64,000 bases of DNA from Anaerolineae bacterium (lineage in GTDB: Bacteria; Chloroflexota; Anaerolineae; Aggregatilineales; J027), in NCBI GenBank assembly GCA_008933735.1, contig WBUL01000014.1, forward strand, positions 1-64,000, given 5' to 3'. Positions 35,380 to 44,121 of this stretch are shown piece after piece (position 1 is the stretch's first letter; every line of letters begins with the position of its first letter). The notes beneath the pieces were generated by a model that had not been told where the DNA came from, did not search any database, and worked only from the letters and a program-made list of their open reading frames with translations. Both the position numbers and the translations under genes were made by a program.

Positions 35380-36131
35380 CTCTGTCACATATACTTGATT
35401 TCTAGAATTTGCTCGGATGATGCCTGTAAGGCTAATTTCTAAAAATCCAGCTTCATCTGTATAATGATAATATACTTCAGAATCATAATCATTATCTTCT
35501 TTGTCTTTATCCTTGCTTTGTCCCATGTATCAGAAGCAGTGTCTGTCAGGGCATCGACAAAGGCCGTGGTATTTTGCCAAACCGCGGCTTGATTGGCCGC
35601 ATCATCAGCGGCCGCTTGCAGGGTATCGCTTGCCCAGTTGTAGAAGTCGGCGTATTGACCTGTGTCATAAGTATAGTTGGCAGCCGCCCCCACCAGATCA
35701 TATACGGCAGGGTTACTTGCCAGAAATAATACGGCGGGGATTAATGGGGAGAGGTAAATCCAGGCAATGGCCTGAGCATACAACCATTTGACTGCTGCTC
35801 CGAGAGCAGCCAACGGCCCTGCACTTTGCCGTGAGGGTTGGTAAGTGCTTACTGCCGTGAGCATCAACCCCAGTGGGTCATAATTCGTGATAGGGTTATT
35901 CGCTGCGTAGATGTAGCGGTTGAGCTCGATGGGATTTTGGTAGTGGTAGGCGTAGGTATCCCGCGATAGGAAGCGGCCATCAGCGGGGTTATAATACCGC
36001 GCCCGCAGGCTGTACAGCCCGGTGACCTCATCATACTGCCGGCCTGTGTACAGGTAATTATTGGGCGTTGTGCCTGTTTGCGCGTAGAGTTCCCCAAAAG
36101 CGGTGTAATCGTAGGTGTCGGTCAGCGTGCC
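35380..36131 (-). pseudogene. RHS polymorphic-toxin tail: core-repeat end, pretoxin linker and ART-like toxin start
   Basis: From 36131 leftward one frame encodes the RHS-core signature: TDTYDYTAFGELY, NYLYTGRQYDEVTGLYSLRA, RYYNPADGRFLSRDTYAYHY, NRYIYAANNPITNYDPLGL. A hydrophobic/alanine-rich pretoxin linker follows. Near 35525 a frameshift separates this from the toxin frame, which reads YYHYTDEAGFLEISLTGIIR and NQVYVT, resembling the start of HYD1-signature ADP-ribosyltransferase toxins. The toxin frame then runs directly into the lipoprotein start codon, so its 3' part has been deleted. The bulk of the RHS gene upstream is also gone, cut at an XRE-regulator fossil. Non-functional. Confidence 0.75.
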
Positions 36132-36222
36132 AATCTTTGCCAGCGCTTTACAGATGCCCTTGCTCTACTTTTTTGAGGATGAAATTAACCCGGATGACAT
36201 TGATCATGCCCTGCTGCTGGAG
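36127..36222 (+). pseudogene. Second XRE-regulator fossil
   Basis: VPIFASALQMPLLYFFEDEI and NPDDIDHALLLE are nearly identical to the segment at 10833-11090 (VPVFASVLQVPLLYFFEDEI). Only about 32 residues remain, joined on the left to the RHS fragment in the opposite orientation. The frame then continues into unrelated DNA. Confidence 0.65.
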
Positions 36223-36258
36223 TGTACAGATGCTGGGTTAACTCTGGTAAATTTACAA

Positions 36259-36597
36259 CTAAGAATCGGCGATAAAGATAGCAATATCATCCAATGTATC
36301 ACTTGCCGAACCTGAAAGTTTATCATCATCAAGAAGCGATATGAGAAGAGGTTTAACTAAAGGCCAATCGATAGTACGGTGAATTCTTGCGATATGCCCT
36401 AAACACAAAATTGCGACAGCTTTAATCTGAATATCGCCTGTTTTCAAAAATTCCAAACATTTTCCCTGAACCCAACGCCAATCAGTATCGTAAAGAGCAA
36501 CTCAGACTAAAGTTTCCCTGATTTGTTCAGATGTTCCGTCCTGGAAAATTCCTTCTGCCTCTTCTCGTTCCATAGGACTTAGCTGCTGATAATACAT
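36259..36597 (-). pseudogene. Small HEAT-repeat protein with an in-frame stop codon
   Basis: From ATG 36597 the frame encodes MYYQQLSPMEREEAEGIFQD ... EQIRETLV, then TGA, then in the same frame VALYDTDWRWVQGKCLEFLK, AVAILCLGHIARIHRTIDW and a C-terminus SDTLDDIAIFIADS. The two halves together make a single ~112-residue HEAT-type protein; only the TGA interrupts it. Small proteins with DWRWVQ.KCLEFL and CLGH.ARIHR are, in my recollection, often found among toxin/immunity genes. Next to an RHS tail it could be a relic immunity gene. Confidence 0.6.
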
Positions 36598-36612
36598 AAA
36601 CTGCCCTGATTG

Positions 36613-37401
36613 CTAGAGGTGGTAAAAGCAGATAAGCGCCAAAAGGGAAGCATAAATCTTCAAGTCAAAGCCATGATTAGTTTGTGCGTGAGGCCGTTGG
36701 AGACCCATTTTTTCAAGAAGACTGTTGACGGTTTCAATCGACTTGCGATGCCAGCACAGGTAGGCTTGTTCCAAAAAGGTATTGGGGGGTAGGTTAGCAC
36801 GATGTTGCGGCACAAGACGAACCCCCGTGTCAGCCAACATGGTCTGTTCATCAGCGGCACTGATGTAAGCTTTATCCCCAGGAGGAATGCCCCATTAGGG
36901 AGTAGGGAAGCCTGTTCGTGAACGGGCGTAAGGTCATGGAAGGCGGCGGGCAGGAGTTCAAACGTGACCGGAATGCCTTCTTGGGTGCAGATGAGATGCA
37001 GTTTCCAAAGTATTTTTCTCGTTTGGCAGCACAGTAACCGCAACAGGCTTTGCCACGCACTTTCCGACAGCGCGCACCCGTTTACACACAGGTATGGGCA
37101 GACTATCGATGATGTAAATCGTACCGCCAGTCAACATCTCCCCCAAACTGACGACCACCGCCCGCAACCATTCCCGCAAGCGGTGGAACCGTCGGTTAAA
37201 GCGGGACGTGCTGATATACCCTAAGCCTTGCATCACATATAAAGTACGCTCGTGATGGTTTTGAAAATAGTGGGCTGCCACCACTCCCACCAGCAGTATT
37301 TCGCTATCTGGCACGCCTGCTAGCCGATGACTTTGATGACCGGCGGCTTTCAGGACTTCATCAATCACAGCAAATGTCGTTACAATTAAGGTGTCGTCCA
37401 T
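36613..37401 (-). mobile_element. IS982-family transposase, disrupted by frameshifts
   Basis: The parts follow in three frames. First: TLIVTTFAVIDEVLKAAGHQ, FNRRFHRLREWLRAVVVSLG, IYIIDSLPIPVCKRVRA. Second: GKACCGYCAAKREKYFG, then KLHLICTQEGIPVTFELLPA AFHDLTPVHE and FLLG. Third: MLADTGVRLVPQHRANLPPN, WHRKSIETVNSLLEKMGLQR, DLKIYASLLALIC. All are diagnostic for IS982 DDE transposases. At least two frameshifts are needed, so it is inactive on its own. No clear terminal repeats identified. Confidence 0.85.
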
Positions 37402-37709
37402 CGGCTTACAGTTTGTTTTGCAACGCCTGTTTTAGCCTTGAAACTCATGAACGGCAACTAGCCATCAAGGTATAAAAGGTGATTTTCTTCAGTGTAGCGT
37501 AACAATCGGCAGATGCAATTTAGTTCCAAAATGCACAAACTGATGTGTCACATCGGCTTCTCCACGCCGCTTTTCCCCTCGCAACCAGCCATCTGACCAG
37601 TCCACCTGGGCTATCCACTCAAGCGACAAAGTTTACCCACCTGCCAGATGATCTCTGCCCTACGACGACCTATCCTTTTAGCTGTGAAGACAGAAAAGGA
37701 AGAAAGTAT
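37402..37709. other. Intergenic stretch between IS982 relic and ABC transporter genes
   Basis: No gene supported. Contains the small palindrome GATGTG-T-CACATC (37541-37553). The frame from 37545 that reads into the ATPase gene has no codon or domain signature before the ATG at 37710. Confidence 0.6.
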
Positions 37710-38459
37710 ATGGCAGAGTCCTTCATCACCGTCAGTAATCTGGTCAAGACCTATCAGACACCCGCAGGCCCGCTCAATATTCTGCGGGGCATCAATCTTG
37801 ACATCTGTAAAGGCGACTTTGTCGCCCTGATCGGCCCATCAGGAAGTGGCAAAACCACTTTTCTGAACATGCTCACCGCGATTGATACACCAACCAGTGG
37901 GGAAATTACCATTGGCGGGGTCAACATCACGCAGGCAAAACCACGCAAACTGACCAAATGGCGTGCCCGCAATGTTGGGATCGTCTTTCAGTTTTTTCAA
38001 CTCTTGCCGACGATTTCAGTTGCTGACAACGTGATCGCGCCGATGGATTTCGCCAACGTCTGGAAGTCCGGCGAGCGTCGAGGTCGGGCGCTAAAGCTGC
38101 TGGGTTATTTCGGCATTCAAGATCAGGCCTATAAAACCCCTGACATGCTCTCCGGTGGGCAGCAGCAGCGGGTCGCGCTGGCACGAGCTCTGGCGAATAA
38201 TCCGGCTCTGGTGATTGGCGACGAGCCCACTGGCAACCTTGACCGCATGAGCGCCCGCAACGTTTTTGATGCGTTCCGCCGCCTCAGTGAACGGGGCACG
38301 ACGGTCATTATCGTGACACATGACCGAGAACTGGTCAGAGATGTCCCTAAAGTCTTCGAGATCAATGATGGGCTGATCGGGCAGACCACTTTGGAAGCCG
38401 CCGCCCGCCGCCGCACACAGGAATTGCAGGCTTTACGCCAGATGCAGGTCTTCAGCTAA
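37710..38459 (+). CDS. ABC ATPase, MacB/LolD type
   Basis: Start at ATG 37710 (AAGGAAG upstream), giving 249 residues; the ORF-track extension from 37545 is non-coding. Walker A GPSGSGKTT, Q-loop VGIVFQFFQLLP, signature LSGGQQQRVALARAL, Walker B ALVIGDEPTGNLD, H-loop VIIVTHDRE. Powers an exporter- or mechanotransmission-type complex with the FtsX-type permease 14 nt downstream. Complete and apparently functional, unlike the second ATPase after the permease. Confidence 0.93.
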   Translation: MAESFITVSNLVKTYQTPAGPLNILRGINLDICKGDFVALIGPSGSGKTTFLNMLTAIDTPTSGEITIGGVNITQAKPRKLTKWRARNVGIVFQFFQLLPTISVADNVIAPMDFANVWKSGERRGRALKLLGYFGIQDQAYKTPDMLSGGQQQRVALARALANNPALVIGDEPTGNLDRMSARNVFDAFRRLSERGTTVIIVTHDRELVRDVPKVFEINDGLIGQTTLEAAARRRTQELQALRQMQVFS

Positions 38460-38473
38460 GAGGGAGATTGAAC

Positions 38474-40915
38474 ATGTTAAAAACACGCACACGCAAAATC
38501 TGGGGAGATATTCTCTCACGCAAAGGACGGACTGCGCTCGTGTCGATGAGCATTTTCATCGGTGTACTGGGCGTAGTAACTCTGTTCTCGATGGGCGATA
38601 TCCTGGTGAGCCGCCTTGAACACGACATACAAAAAGACAAACTCTCGATGGTAAAAATGGGATTGACCACCAGCGAAAGCGAGGTTGTGCTTCCCAGCGG
38701 CGATGAGTTCCTGCAACTGGTGAGCGCACAGCCCGGTGTGGAAACAGCGGATGGACAGATCACCAGCCAGCTTTACTTCAAAGAACCCGGTTCAGATGAT
38801 TTTGACCAGGGTTCCTTGATCGCCTACTTCACACCGATGAACGAATTGCAGCTTGAACCACTGCAACTGGTTGAGGGTGACTATCCGGCAGCGGGTTCCA
38901 AACAGCTTACCGTCGAACGCCGGATGGCGGATACCTATGATCTGAAAGTGGGCGATGCGCTGGCGCTGCGTATGGTCAGCCAGGCGGGTGAGGGCATAGG
39001 TATCCCTGAGGAAACCTGGACGATTTCCGGCATCGTCTTCCAGCCCTACACTGTCGTTGACAATGTGAAAATGAGCAGCACGGTTTTCACGACCTTTGAA
39101 GATGCCCAGTATATATCGGGTGTCCAGGGTTTTACCAATCTCCAGATTCGCTACACCGATTATGAGACCGCGCAGGCAGAATCAAGTCATCTGACAAACG
39201 TCATCTCGACGGAAACCCCGTATATTCCCTATATCAGCTTTGTGTTTGATCCGGACGAAAATGAACAGATCAGCGAGGCTGCGAATATCAGCAGCGTACT
39301 GGGAATTCTCGGTATCGTAGCGCTGGTAGTATCCGGTTTCCTGGTGGTGAATGTGGTGAACTCGATTGTGATCGAGCAAAAACGGCAGATCGGGGTGATG
39401 AAATCACTGGGCGCGACTGGCTGGGACAATGTTGTAATCTATGCGGGAATCGCCCTGGGTTATGGGTTGTTGGGTGTCGTGCCCGGCGTACTGTTAGGGA
39501 TTCCAGCAGGATACTTCGCCGCAAAAGGCATGGCAGGCAACATGAACACGATTGTCGATAAATTCGACTTCTCAGCCACCTCCATCATGATGGGCGTCGT
39601 GATCGGTCTGGCAGTGCCTGTACTGGCAGCGCTGATTCCGGTGTTCAACGGGTCGCGGGTCAAAATTCTGGATGCTATGACCGACCTCGGTATCGACTCC
39701 AGCTATGGCAAAGGCTTTTTTGCCCGCCTGGTCGGACGCCTGCCGCTGCCTGTTACCATACGCCAGGGTTTGAGCAACGTTTCACAGAAAAAAGGACGGC
39801 TGGCGTTCACCATGATCACACTGGCGATTGCTGCGGGGGCCTTCATGGGAATATTTGCGCTGTTTTCCAGCGTTGACCGTGTCCTGGACAACACCTTCGA
39901 TACGTACAATGTAGAAATCCTTGTTCAGCCTGACCAGCAGCAGGACTTCGCAACTGTCCGTCGGTTGATTGAGGATCACATTGAGGGCATTCAATTCGTC
40001 CAGCCGCACAATGGCCTGCAAGTTGAAATCGAAGGCTACGAGTCCGCCGAAGGTGGTGCTGATTACGGTGTGAGCGTAGAGGGTTATGACCCTGACACGC
40101 CGCTGTCGCCCTTCCTCATTGACCTGAAGGACGGCGTGCAGCTTTCGGAAAGCAGCGACCCTAATGCCATCATCATTACATTGGGCATCGCGGACTCACT
40201 TGGAAAAGGTGTCGGGGATACCATGGTCATTACGGGCGCAGGCAGTAAGCGCGAAGTCACCATCGTCGGGGTCTCGACCTTCCCCTTTGACGGCACCTGG
40301 ATGCGCTGGGATACCGTCGCGGAATTTGCAGGGTATACCCTCAACGGTCAGCCTGCCGCACGCAATCTGCTCATCAAATTGGATGAGGATGATCCCACCG
40401 CCGCAGAAACCGCTGATGTGATTGAGGACATCAATGAACTGCTGCTGGCAAACGGAATCACCGCCACTTACAGCAACTTCCCGGAATTCATCGAACAAAT
40501 CACCACCCTGGTGCGCGGTTTTCAGATTATCTTCAATGTCACCGCCGGGTTAATTGCTCTGGTGGGTGCGCTGGGTCTGCTGACGGCCATTTCGATGAGT
40601 GTCTTCGAGCGTCAGAAGGAAATCGGTGTCATGCGCTCTATCGGTGCGGGTTCAATTTCTGTCGCGCTGCAATTTCTCACCGAAGGCTTGATTGTTGGCA
40701 TCCTGGCATGGGTGGTGGGTCTGCCTATCAGTTATGGCCTTAGCCAGTTAATCACCGCTGCGCTGGAACTGGGTGACGCCTTCAAACTCACTTATCCAGC
40801 ATCCGCGCCAATTGCGGGGGTGATCGGTATGCTGGCGATCACCGCGCTGGCAAGCCTGTATCCGTCAATTTCCGCTTCGCGCAAGACCGTTTCTGACATC
40901 TTACGGTATCAATAA
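38474..40915 (+). CDS. FtsX/MacB-type ABC permease with two permease modules
   Basis: Start at ATG 38474 (AGGGAGA 6 nt upstream); the ORF-track TTG at 38468 lies in the spacer. About 813 residues: helix VSMSIFIGVLGVVTLFSMGD, first MacB-like extracytoplasmic domain, three helices, then a second set beginning FTMITLAIAAGAFMGIFALF, a second extracytoplasmic domain and three C-terminal helices (GLIALVGALGLLTAISMSVF, EIGVMRSIGAGS). The duplicated FtsX layout is usual for large substrate-independent ABC exporters of lipoproteins or peptides. Flanked by two ATPase genes. Confidence 0.9.
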   Translation: MLKTRTRKIWGDILSRKGRTALVSMSIFIGVLGVVTLFSMGDILVSRLEHDIQKDKLSMVKMGLTTSESEVVLPSGDEFLQLVSAQPGVETADGQITSQLYFKEPGSDDFDQGSLIAYFTPMNELQLEPLQLVEGDYPAAGSKQLTVERRMADTYDLKVGDALALRMVSQAGEGIGIPEETWTISGIVFQPYTVVDNVKMSSTVFTTFEDAQYISGVQGFTNLQIRYTDYETAQAESSHLTNVISTETPYIPYISFVFDPDENEQISEAANISSVLGILGIVALVVSGFLVVNVVNSIVIEQKRQIGVMKSLGATGWDNVVIYAGIALGYGLLGVVPGVLLGIPAGYFAAKGMAGNMNTIVDKFDFSATSIMMGVVIGLAVPVLAALIPVFNGSRVKILDAMTDLGIDSSYGKGFFARLVGRLPLPVTIRQGLSNVSQKKGRLAFTMITLAIAAGAFMGIFALFSSVDRVLDNTFDTYNVEILVQPDQQQDFATVRRLIEDHIEGIQFVQPHNGLQVEIEGYESAEGGADYGVSVEGYDPDTPLSPFLIDLKDGVQLSESSDPNAIIITLGIADSLGKGVGDTMVITGAGSKREVTIVGVSTFPFDGTWMRWDTVAEFAGYTLNGQPAARNLLIKLDEDDPTAAETADVIEDINELLLANGITATYSNFPEFIEQITTLVRGFQIIFNVTAGLIALVGALGLLTAISMSVFERQKEIGVMRSIGAGSISVALQFLTEGLIVGILAWVVGLPISYGLSQLITAALELGDAFKLTYPASAPIAGVIGMLAITALASLYPSISASRKTVSDILRYQ

Positions 40916-40940
40916 ACGATGACCACAGGGGCGAGAGACC

Positions 40941-41633
40941 ATGAATCACAATGAAAACCAGGCGCTGATCAACCCGGAACAGGTTCGCAAGCTATATAAA
41001 ACGAAAGCCGGGACGCTGGAAGTCCTCAAAGGTGTGGATTTCCGCGTCGGGGAAGGCGAGTTTGTCGCCATCGTTGGCCCTTCGGGCAGTGGCAAAAGCA
41101 CACTCATCAATATGATTACCGGCATCGACCGTCCCACCGAAGGCGAGGTTCACGTCGCCAACTTTTTCCAGCTTCTGCCTACTCTGACCGTGCTGGAAAA
41201 CGTGATGATGCCGATGAACTACACGGGAACATATACGGGTAAGCGTAAACAGAGGGGCATGGAACTGCTCGAACGGGTGGATTTGCCGGATGTCGCGCAA
41301 AAATACCCCAGCCAGATTTCCGGTGGGCAGCAGCAGCGGGCCGCGATTGCGCGTGCGCTGGCGAATAATCCACGATTGATCGTGGGTGATGAACCGACCG
41401 GCAATCTGGATTCGTTATCAGCCGGGTTGGTCTTTGCGCTGTTTGAGGAGTTGGTTTCGCAGGGAACGACCATTGTCATGGTCACGCATGATCGTGACCT
41501 GGCAGGACAGGTACCGCATGTCGTCGAAGTGCGCGACGGGCGTATTTTAAGGGAAGTCGATTCGCGCCTGGTCGCCAGCAGTCAAGCACCGTTTTCAGGT
41601 TACAATAGGAGAGATCGGCATGAAGATCACTGA
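40941..41633 (+). CDS. ABC ATPase with the Q-loop region deleted
   Basis: Same family as the ATPase at 37710, with Walker A GPSGSGKST, signature ISGGQQQRAAIARAL, Walker B LIVGDEPTGNLD and H-loop VMVTHDRD. Between strand GEVHVA and FFQLLPTL about 24-26 residues are missing. The paralogue reads GEITIGG...RARNVGIVFQFFQLLP there; here it is GEVHVANFFQLLP. The Q-loop Gln (FQ of VFQ), which couples ATP binding to the permease, is lost while the frame is kept. Either a defective duplicate or an unusual non-transport partner. The C-terminus (SSQAPFSGYNRRDRHEDH) overlaps the STAS gene by 14 nt. Confidence 0.85.
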   Translation: MNHNENQALINPEQVRKLYKTKAGTLEVLKGVDFRVGEGEFVAIVGPSGSGKSTLINMITGIDRPTEGEVHVANFFQLLPTLTVLENVMMPMNYTGTYTGKRKQRGMELLERVDLPDVAQKYPSQISGGQQQRAAIARALANNPRLIVGDEPTGNLDSLSAGLVFALFEELVSQGTTIVMVTHDRDLAGQVPHVVEVRDGRILREVDSRLVASSQAPFSGYNRRDRHEDH

Positions 41634-41952
41634 AAGTACACAGGACAACATCAGGATTTTCAGACCCCAGGGGCGGGTAGACAGTGAGGGCGCTGTCGAT
41701 CTGGAAATCACCTTGCAGGAAGCGTTTGAAGCGGGCAGCCATCATATGATTCTGGATCTGTCACAGGTTACCTATATCAACAGTGCGGGGCTGCGAATCC
41801 TGGCAGCAAGACTGACCCAGAACCAGGGCAGCGGCGGTGATTTGCTTGTGGCGTCACCCTCCCAGAAAATCCGACGTGTTTTCCAGATCATCGGGTTTGA
41901 TCGCTTCTTTCGTCTGTTTGACAGCGTTGAATCAGCAGTGCAGGCGTTCTAA
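41620..41952 (+). CDS. STAS-domain anti-sigma-factor antagonist (SpoIIAA/RsbV type)
   Basis: 110 residues forming one STAS domain: IRIFRPQGRVDSEGAVDLEI, HHMILDLSQVTYINSAGLRI, FDRFFRLFDSVESAVQAF. The Ser in YINSAG is the usual phosphorylation site. Such proteins release anti-sigma kinases in partner-switching cascades. No RsbW-type kinase gene is in the window. It overlaps the ATPase gene and is followed one base later by a receiver-kinase gene, so it is built into a signalling operon. Confidence 0.9.
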   Translation: MKITESTQDNIRIFRPQGRVDSEGAVDLEITLQEAFEAGSHHMILDLSQVTYINSAGLRILAARLTQNQGSGGDLLVASPSQKIRRVFQIIGFDRFFRLFDSVESAVQAF

Positions 41953-41953
41953 A

Positions 41954-42958
41954 GTGGATGTTCCCGGCAATATTCTCGCAATCGACGATAACCCTGCTAA
42001 CTTGCAGATGTTGGTGTCGATTCTGAACGAACGCGGGCATAAAGTCCGCGCCGTGACCAGCGGCCATATGGGGCTAATGGCGGCGCGGACAGCCCCGCCC
42101 GAATTGATTCTGATGGACATCAATATGCCAGATGTCAACGGCTACGAGGTCTGTCGCATTCTCAAGACCGATGAACAACTGCGCCAAATTCCCGTGATAT
42201 TTATCAGCGCCCTGGATGAAACCCTGGATAAAGTCGAGGCGTTTCATTCGGGTGGTATTGATTACATCACCAAGCCTTTTGATACTGAAGAAGTGATCGT
42301 TCGTGTAGAAAATCATCTGAATCTCTACCGCCTTTATCTCCAGTCGCAGGAGCTGGCAAAAATGGAAGAGCGCCAGCGCATCGCCCGTGATTTGCACGAT
42401 GCGGTCAACCAGACTCTTTTTTCTGCGAGCGTGATGGCGGAAACCCTTCTAATAACCTGCCCGGATGAATCCACCAGAAATGGACTGCGCCGCATTCACC
42501 AACTGACTCAGGGCGCATTGGCGGAGATGCGAACCCTGCTCATCGAGCTGCGTCCTGAAGCATTGGTGAAAACCGCACTGGGGGATTTGCTGCATCATTT
42601 GGCCGACATGATGACGGCCCGCTCAAAAGCCGACGTTCATGTGCAGATTGACCAGTCCATCTCGCTTGATCCTGATGTGAAGACGGTGTTTTATCGGGTC
42701 GCACAGGAGGCGCTGAACAACATCCTTAAACACGCCCGCGCCACCCGTGTTGGGATTGAATTGGGCGATCAAAACGGGGAAGTCGTGCTGCGGGTGTGGG
42801 ACAATGGCAGCGGCTTTAACCCCAATCAGTCTCTGTCAGATCACTTCGGCATCGGGATTATGGTCGAACGCGCCGGATTGATCGGTGCCTCGTTTACGAT
42901 CCACAGTGCAGAGAATCAGGGAACCGATGTGATATTGGCTTACAAAATAGAGGATTAA
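41954..42958 (+). CDS. Receiver-histidine kinase fusion (REC-HisKA_3-HATPase), cytoplasmic
   Basis: Start at GTG 41954, one base after the STAS stop; the ORF-track ATG at 41837 lies within STAS. 334 residues: receiver (ILAIDDNPANLQMLVSILNE, phospho-Asp in ELILMDINMPD, Lys in DYITKPF), then HisKA_3 with phospho-His in RIARDLHDAVNQTLFS, then HATPase_c (ALNNILKHAR, VWDNGSGFN). No membrane segment. A response regulator at the N-terminus of a kinase makes it a relay step, perhaps controlled by the lone receiver or hybrid kinase downstream and acting on the NarL regulator next in the operon. Confidence 0.88.
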   Translation: MDVPGNILAIDDNPANLQMLVSILNERGHKVRAVTSGHMGLMAARTAPPELILMDINMPDVNGYEVCRILKTDEQLRQIPVIFISALDETLDKVEAFHSGGIDYITKPFDTEEVIVRVENHLNLYRLYLQSQELAKMEERQRIARDLHDAVNQTLFSASVMAETLLITCPDESTRNGLRRIHQLTQGALAEMRTLLIELRPEALVKTALGDLLHHLADMMTARSKADVHVQIDQSISLDPDVKTVFYRVAQEALNNILKHARATRVGIELGDQNGEVVLRVWDNGSGFNPNQSLSDHFGIGIMVERAGLIGASFTIHSAENQGTDVILAYKIED

Positions 42959-42972
42959 AACAGGAGGCAAAC

Positions 42973-43611
42973 ATGGCGGTCATACGGGTGATGGTGGCAG
43001 ACGATCATGAGGTTGTGCGAGAAGGGATCAGCGGTTTTTTGAATGCAATTGATGACCTTGAACTGGTGGGTGAAGCACGTGATGGACAGGAAGCGGTCAG
43101 CCTGTGCGGGCAGGTGCAGCCGGATGTCATCCTGATGGATATTGTCATGCCGAACATGGATGGCATCGAAGCGACACAGCAGATAACGGAAAAGTATCCG
43201 CATGTCAAAGTCATCATTCTCACCAGCTTTAACGATGAAGATAACGTACAGCACGGTTTGCAGGCGGGGGCGATCAGCTACCTGCTCAAAAATGCTTCCA
43301 TCCATGAAATGTCCAGTGCCATTCGTGCGGCCTATGCTGGAAAGTCGGTGCTTGCCCCGGAAGCCGCCCAGACCCTGATCCGGTCCCGTATTCGCCCCGC
43401 GGAGCCGAATTACAACCTGAAGGAGCGCGAATTAGAGGTGCTGGCCTTGATGGTCAAGGGTTTAAATAATCCCCAGATTGCGGCCCGGCTTTACCTCAAC
43501 CGTTCGACGGTGAAATTTCACGTCAGCACCATTCTGTCCAAGCTGGGTGTTGAAAGTCGTACAGAGGCGGTAGCGCTGGCTGTCAAACATGGATTGGTTT
43601 CCGATGAGTAA
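42973..43611 (+). CDS. NarL/FixJ-family response regulator
   Basis: 212 residues, CAGGAGG 6 nt before the ATG. Receiver with DDHEVV, phospho-Asp in VILMDIVMPN, Lys in YLLKNASI; LuxR HTH LKERELEVLALMVKGLNNPQ IAARLYLNRSTVKFH. Cognate partner of the preceding HisKA_3 kinase, 14 nt upstream. Targets unknown; may be the ABC transporter operon itself. Confidence 0.92.
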   Translation: MAVIRVMVADDHEVVREGISGFLNAIDDLELVGEARDGQEAVSLCGQVQPDVILMDIVMPNMDGIEATQQITEKYPHVKVIILTSFNDEDNVQHGLQAGAISYLLKNASIHEMSSAIRAAYAGKSVLAPEAAQTLIRSRIRPAEPNYNLKERELEVLALMVKGLNNPQIAARLYLNRSTVKFHVSTILSKLGVESRTEAVALAVKHGLVSDE

Positions 43612-43719
43612 AATACTGGCCACCTGGCCAGCCACCTGACGGGTGAAAATCGGGCAGCTTTCACTTAAAGTTATTGCATCATGCAGGGGGACGTTTCGGA
43701 AAGGTATTTCACCTGTTTC

Positions 43720-44100
43720 ATGACTGCTCCAATTGCCGACATCTTGATTGTCGATGACATGCCCAACAATCTGAAAATTCTGATGGCGATGCTTAAGGAA
43801 GCCGGGTACAAAGTGCGCTCGGTGTTGAGTGGTGAGATGGCACTGACTGCCGCCCGTACCGCCGCCCCGGATTTGATTCTGCTGGACATCAATATGCCCA
43901 TGATGAATGGCTACGAGGTTTGTGAAGCCTTAAAAGCCGATGCTGGTTTGCAGCATATTCCCGTCATTTTTATCACGGCCCTGGGAGAAGAGATGGACAA
44001 AAACCGCGTGGAGCAGGTGGGCGCGGTGGATTCTATTCTCAAACCATTTCGTCTCGAAGAGGTTCTGGAAAAAATCGAGTATTATTTAGGAATCACATAG
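43720..44100 (+). CDS. Stand-alone receiver-domain protein (CheY-like)
   Basis: 126 residues from the internal ATG at 43720 (MTAPIADILIVDDMPNN); the ORF-track ATG at 43681 is an alternative and neither has a strong ribosome-binding site. Single receiver: acidic pair VDDMP, phospho-Asp in LILLDINMPMMNGYE, conserved Lys in ILKPFRLEEV. Very similar to the receiver of the REC-kinase at 41954 (LKILMAMLKEAGYKVR versus LQMLVSILNERGHKVR), suggesting duplication. No output domain, so it is a phosphate sink or shuttle, probably for the hybrid kinase 21 nt downstream. Confidence 0.85.
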   Translation: MTAPIADILIVDDMPNNLKILMAMLKEAGYKVRSVLSGEMALTAARTAAPDLILLDINMPMMNGYEVCEALKADAGLQHIPVIFITALGEEMDKNRVEQVGAVDSILKPFRLEEVLEKIEYYLGIT

Positions 44101-44121
44101 TCGTTTTCATGGCGGTAACAA

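Noticed and set aside
34468-35526. Single 352-residue protein combining YYHYTDEAGF with the lipoprotein
   Set aside because: A perfect lipoprotein signal begins internally at 35379; the first 49 residues belong to the RHS toxin fossil.
37545-37709. 55-residue N-terminal extension of the first ABC ATPase
   Set aside because: No ribosome-binding site, atypical composition, and a proper start with AAGGAAG lies at 37710.
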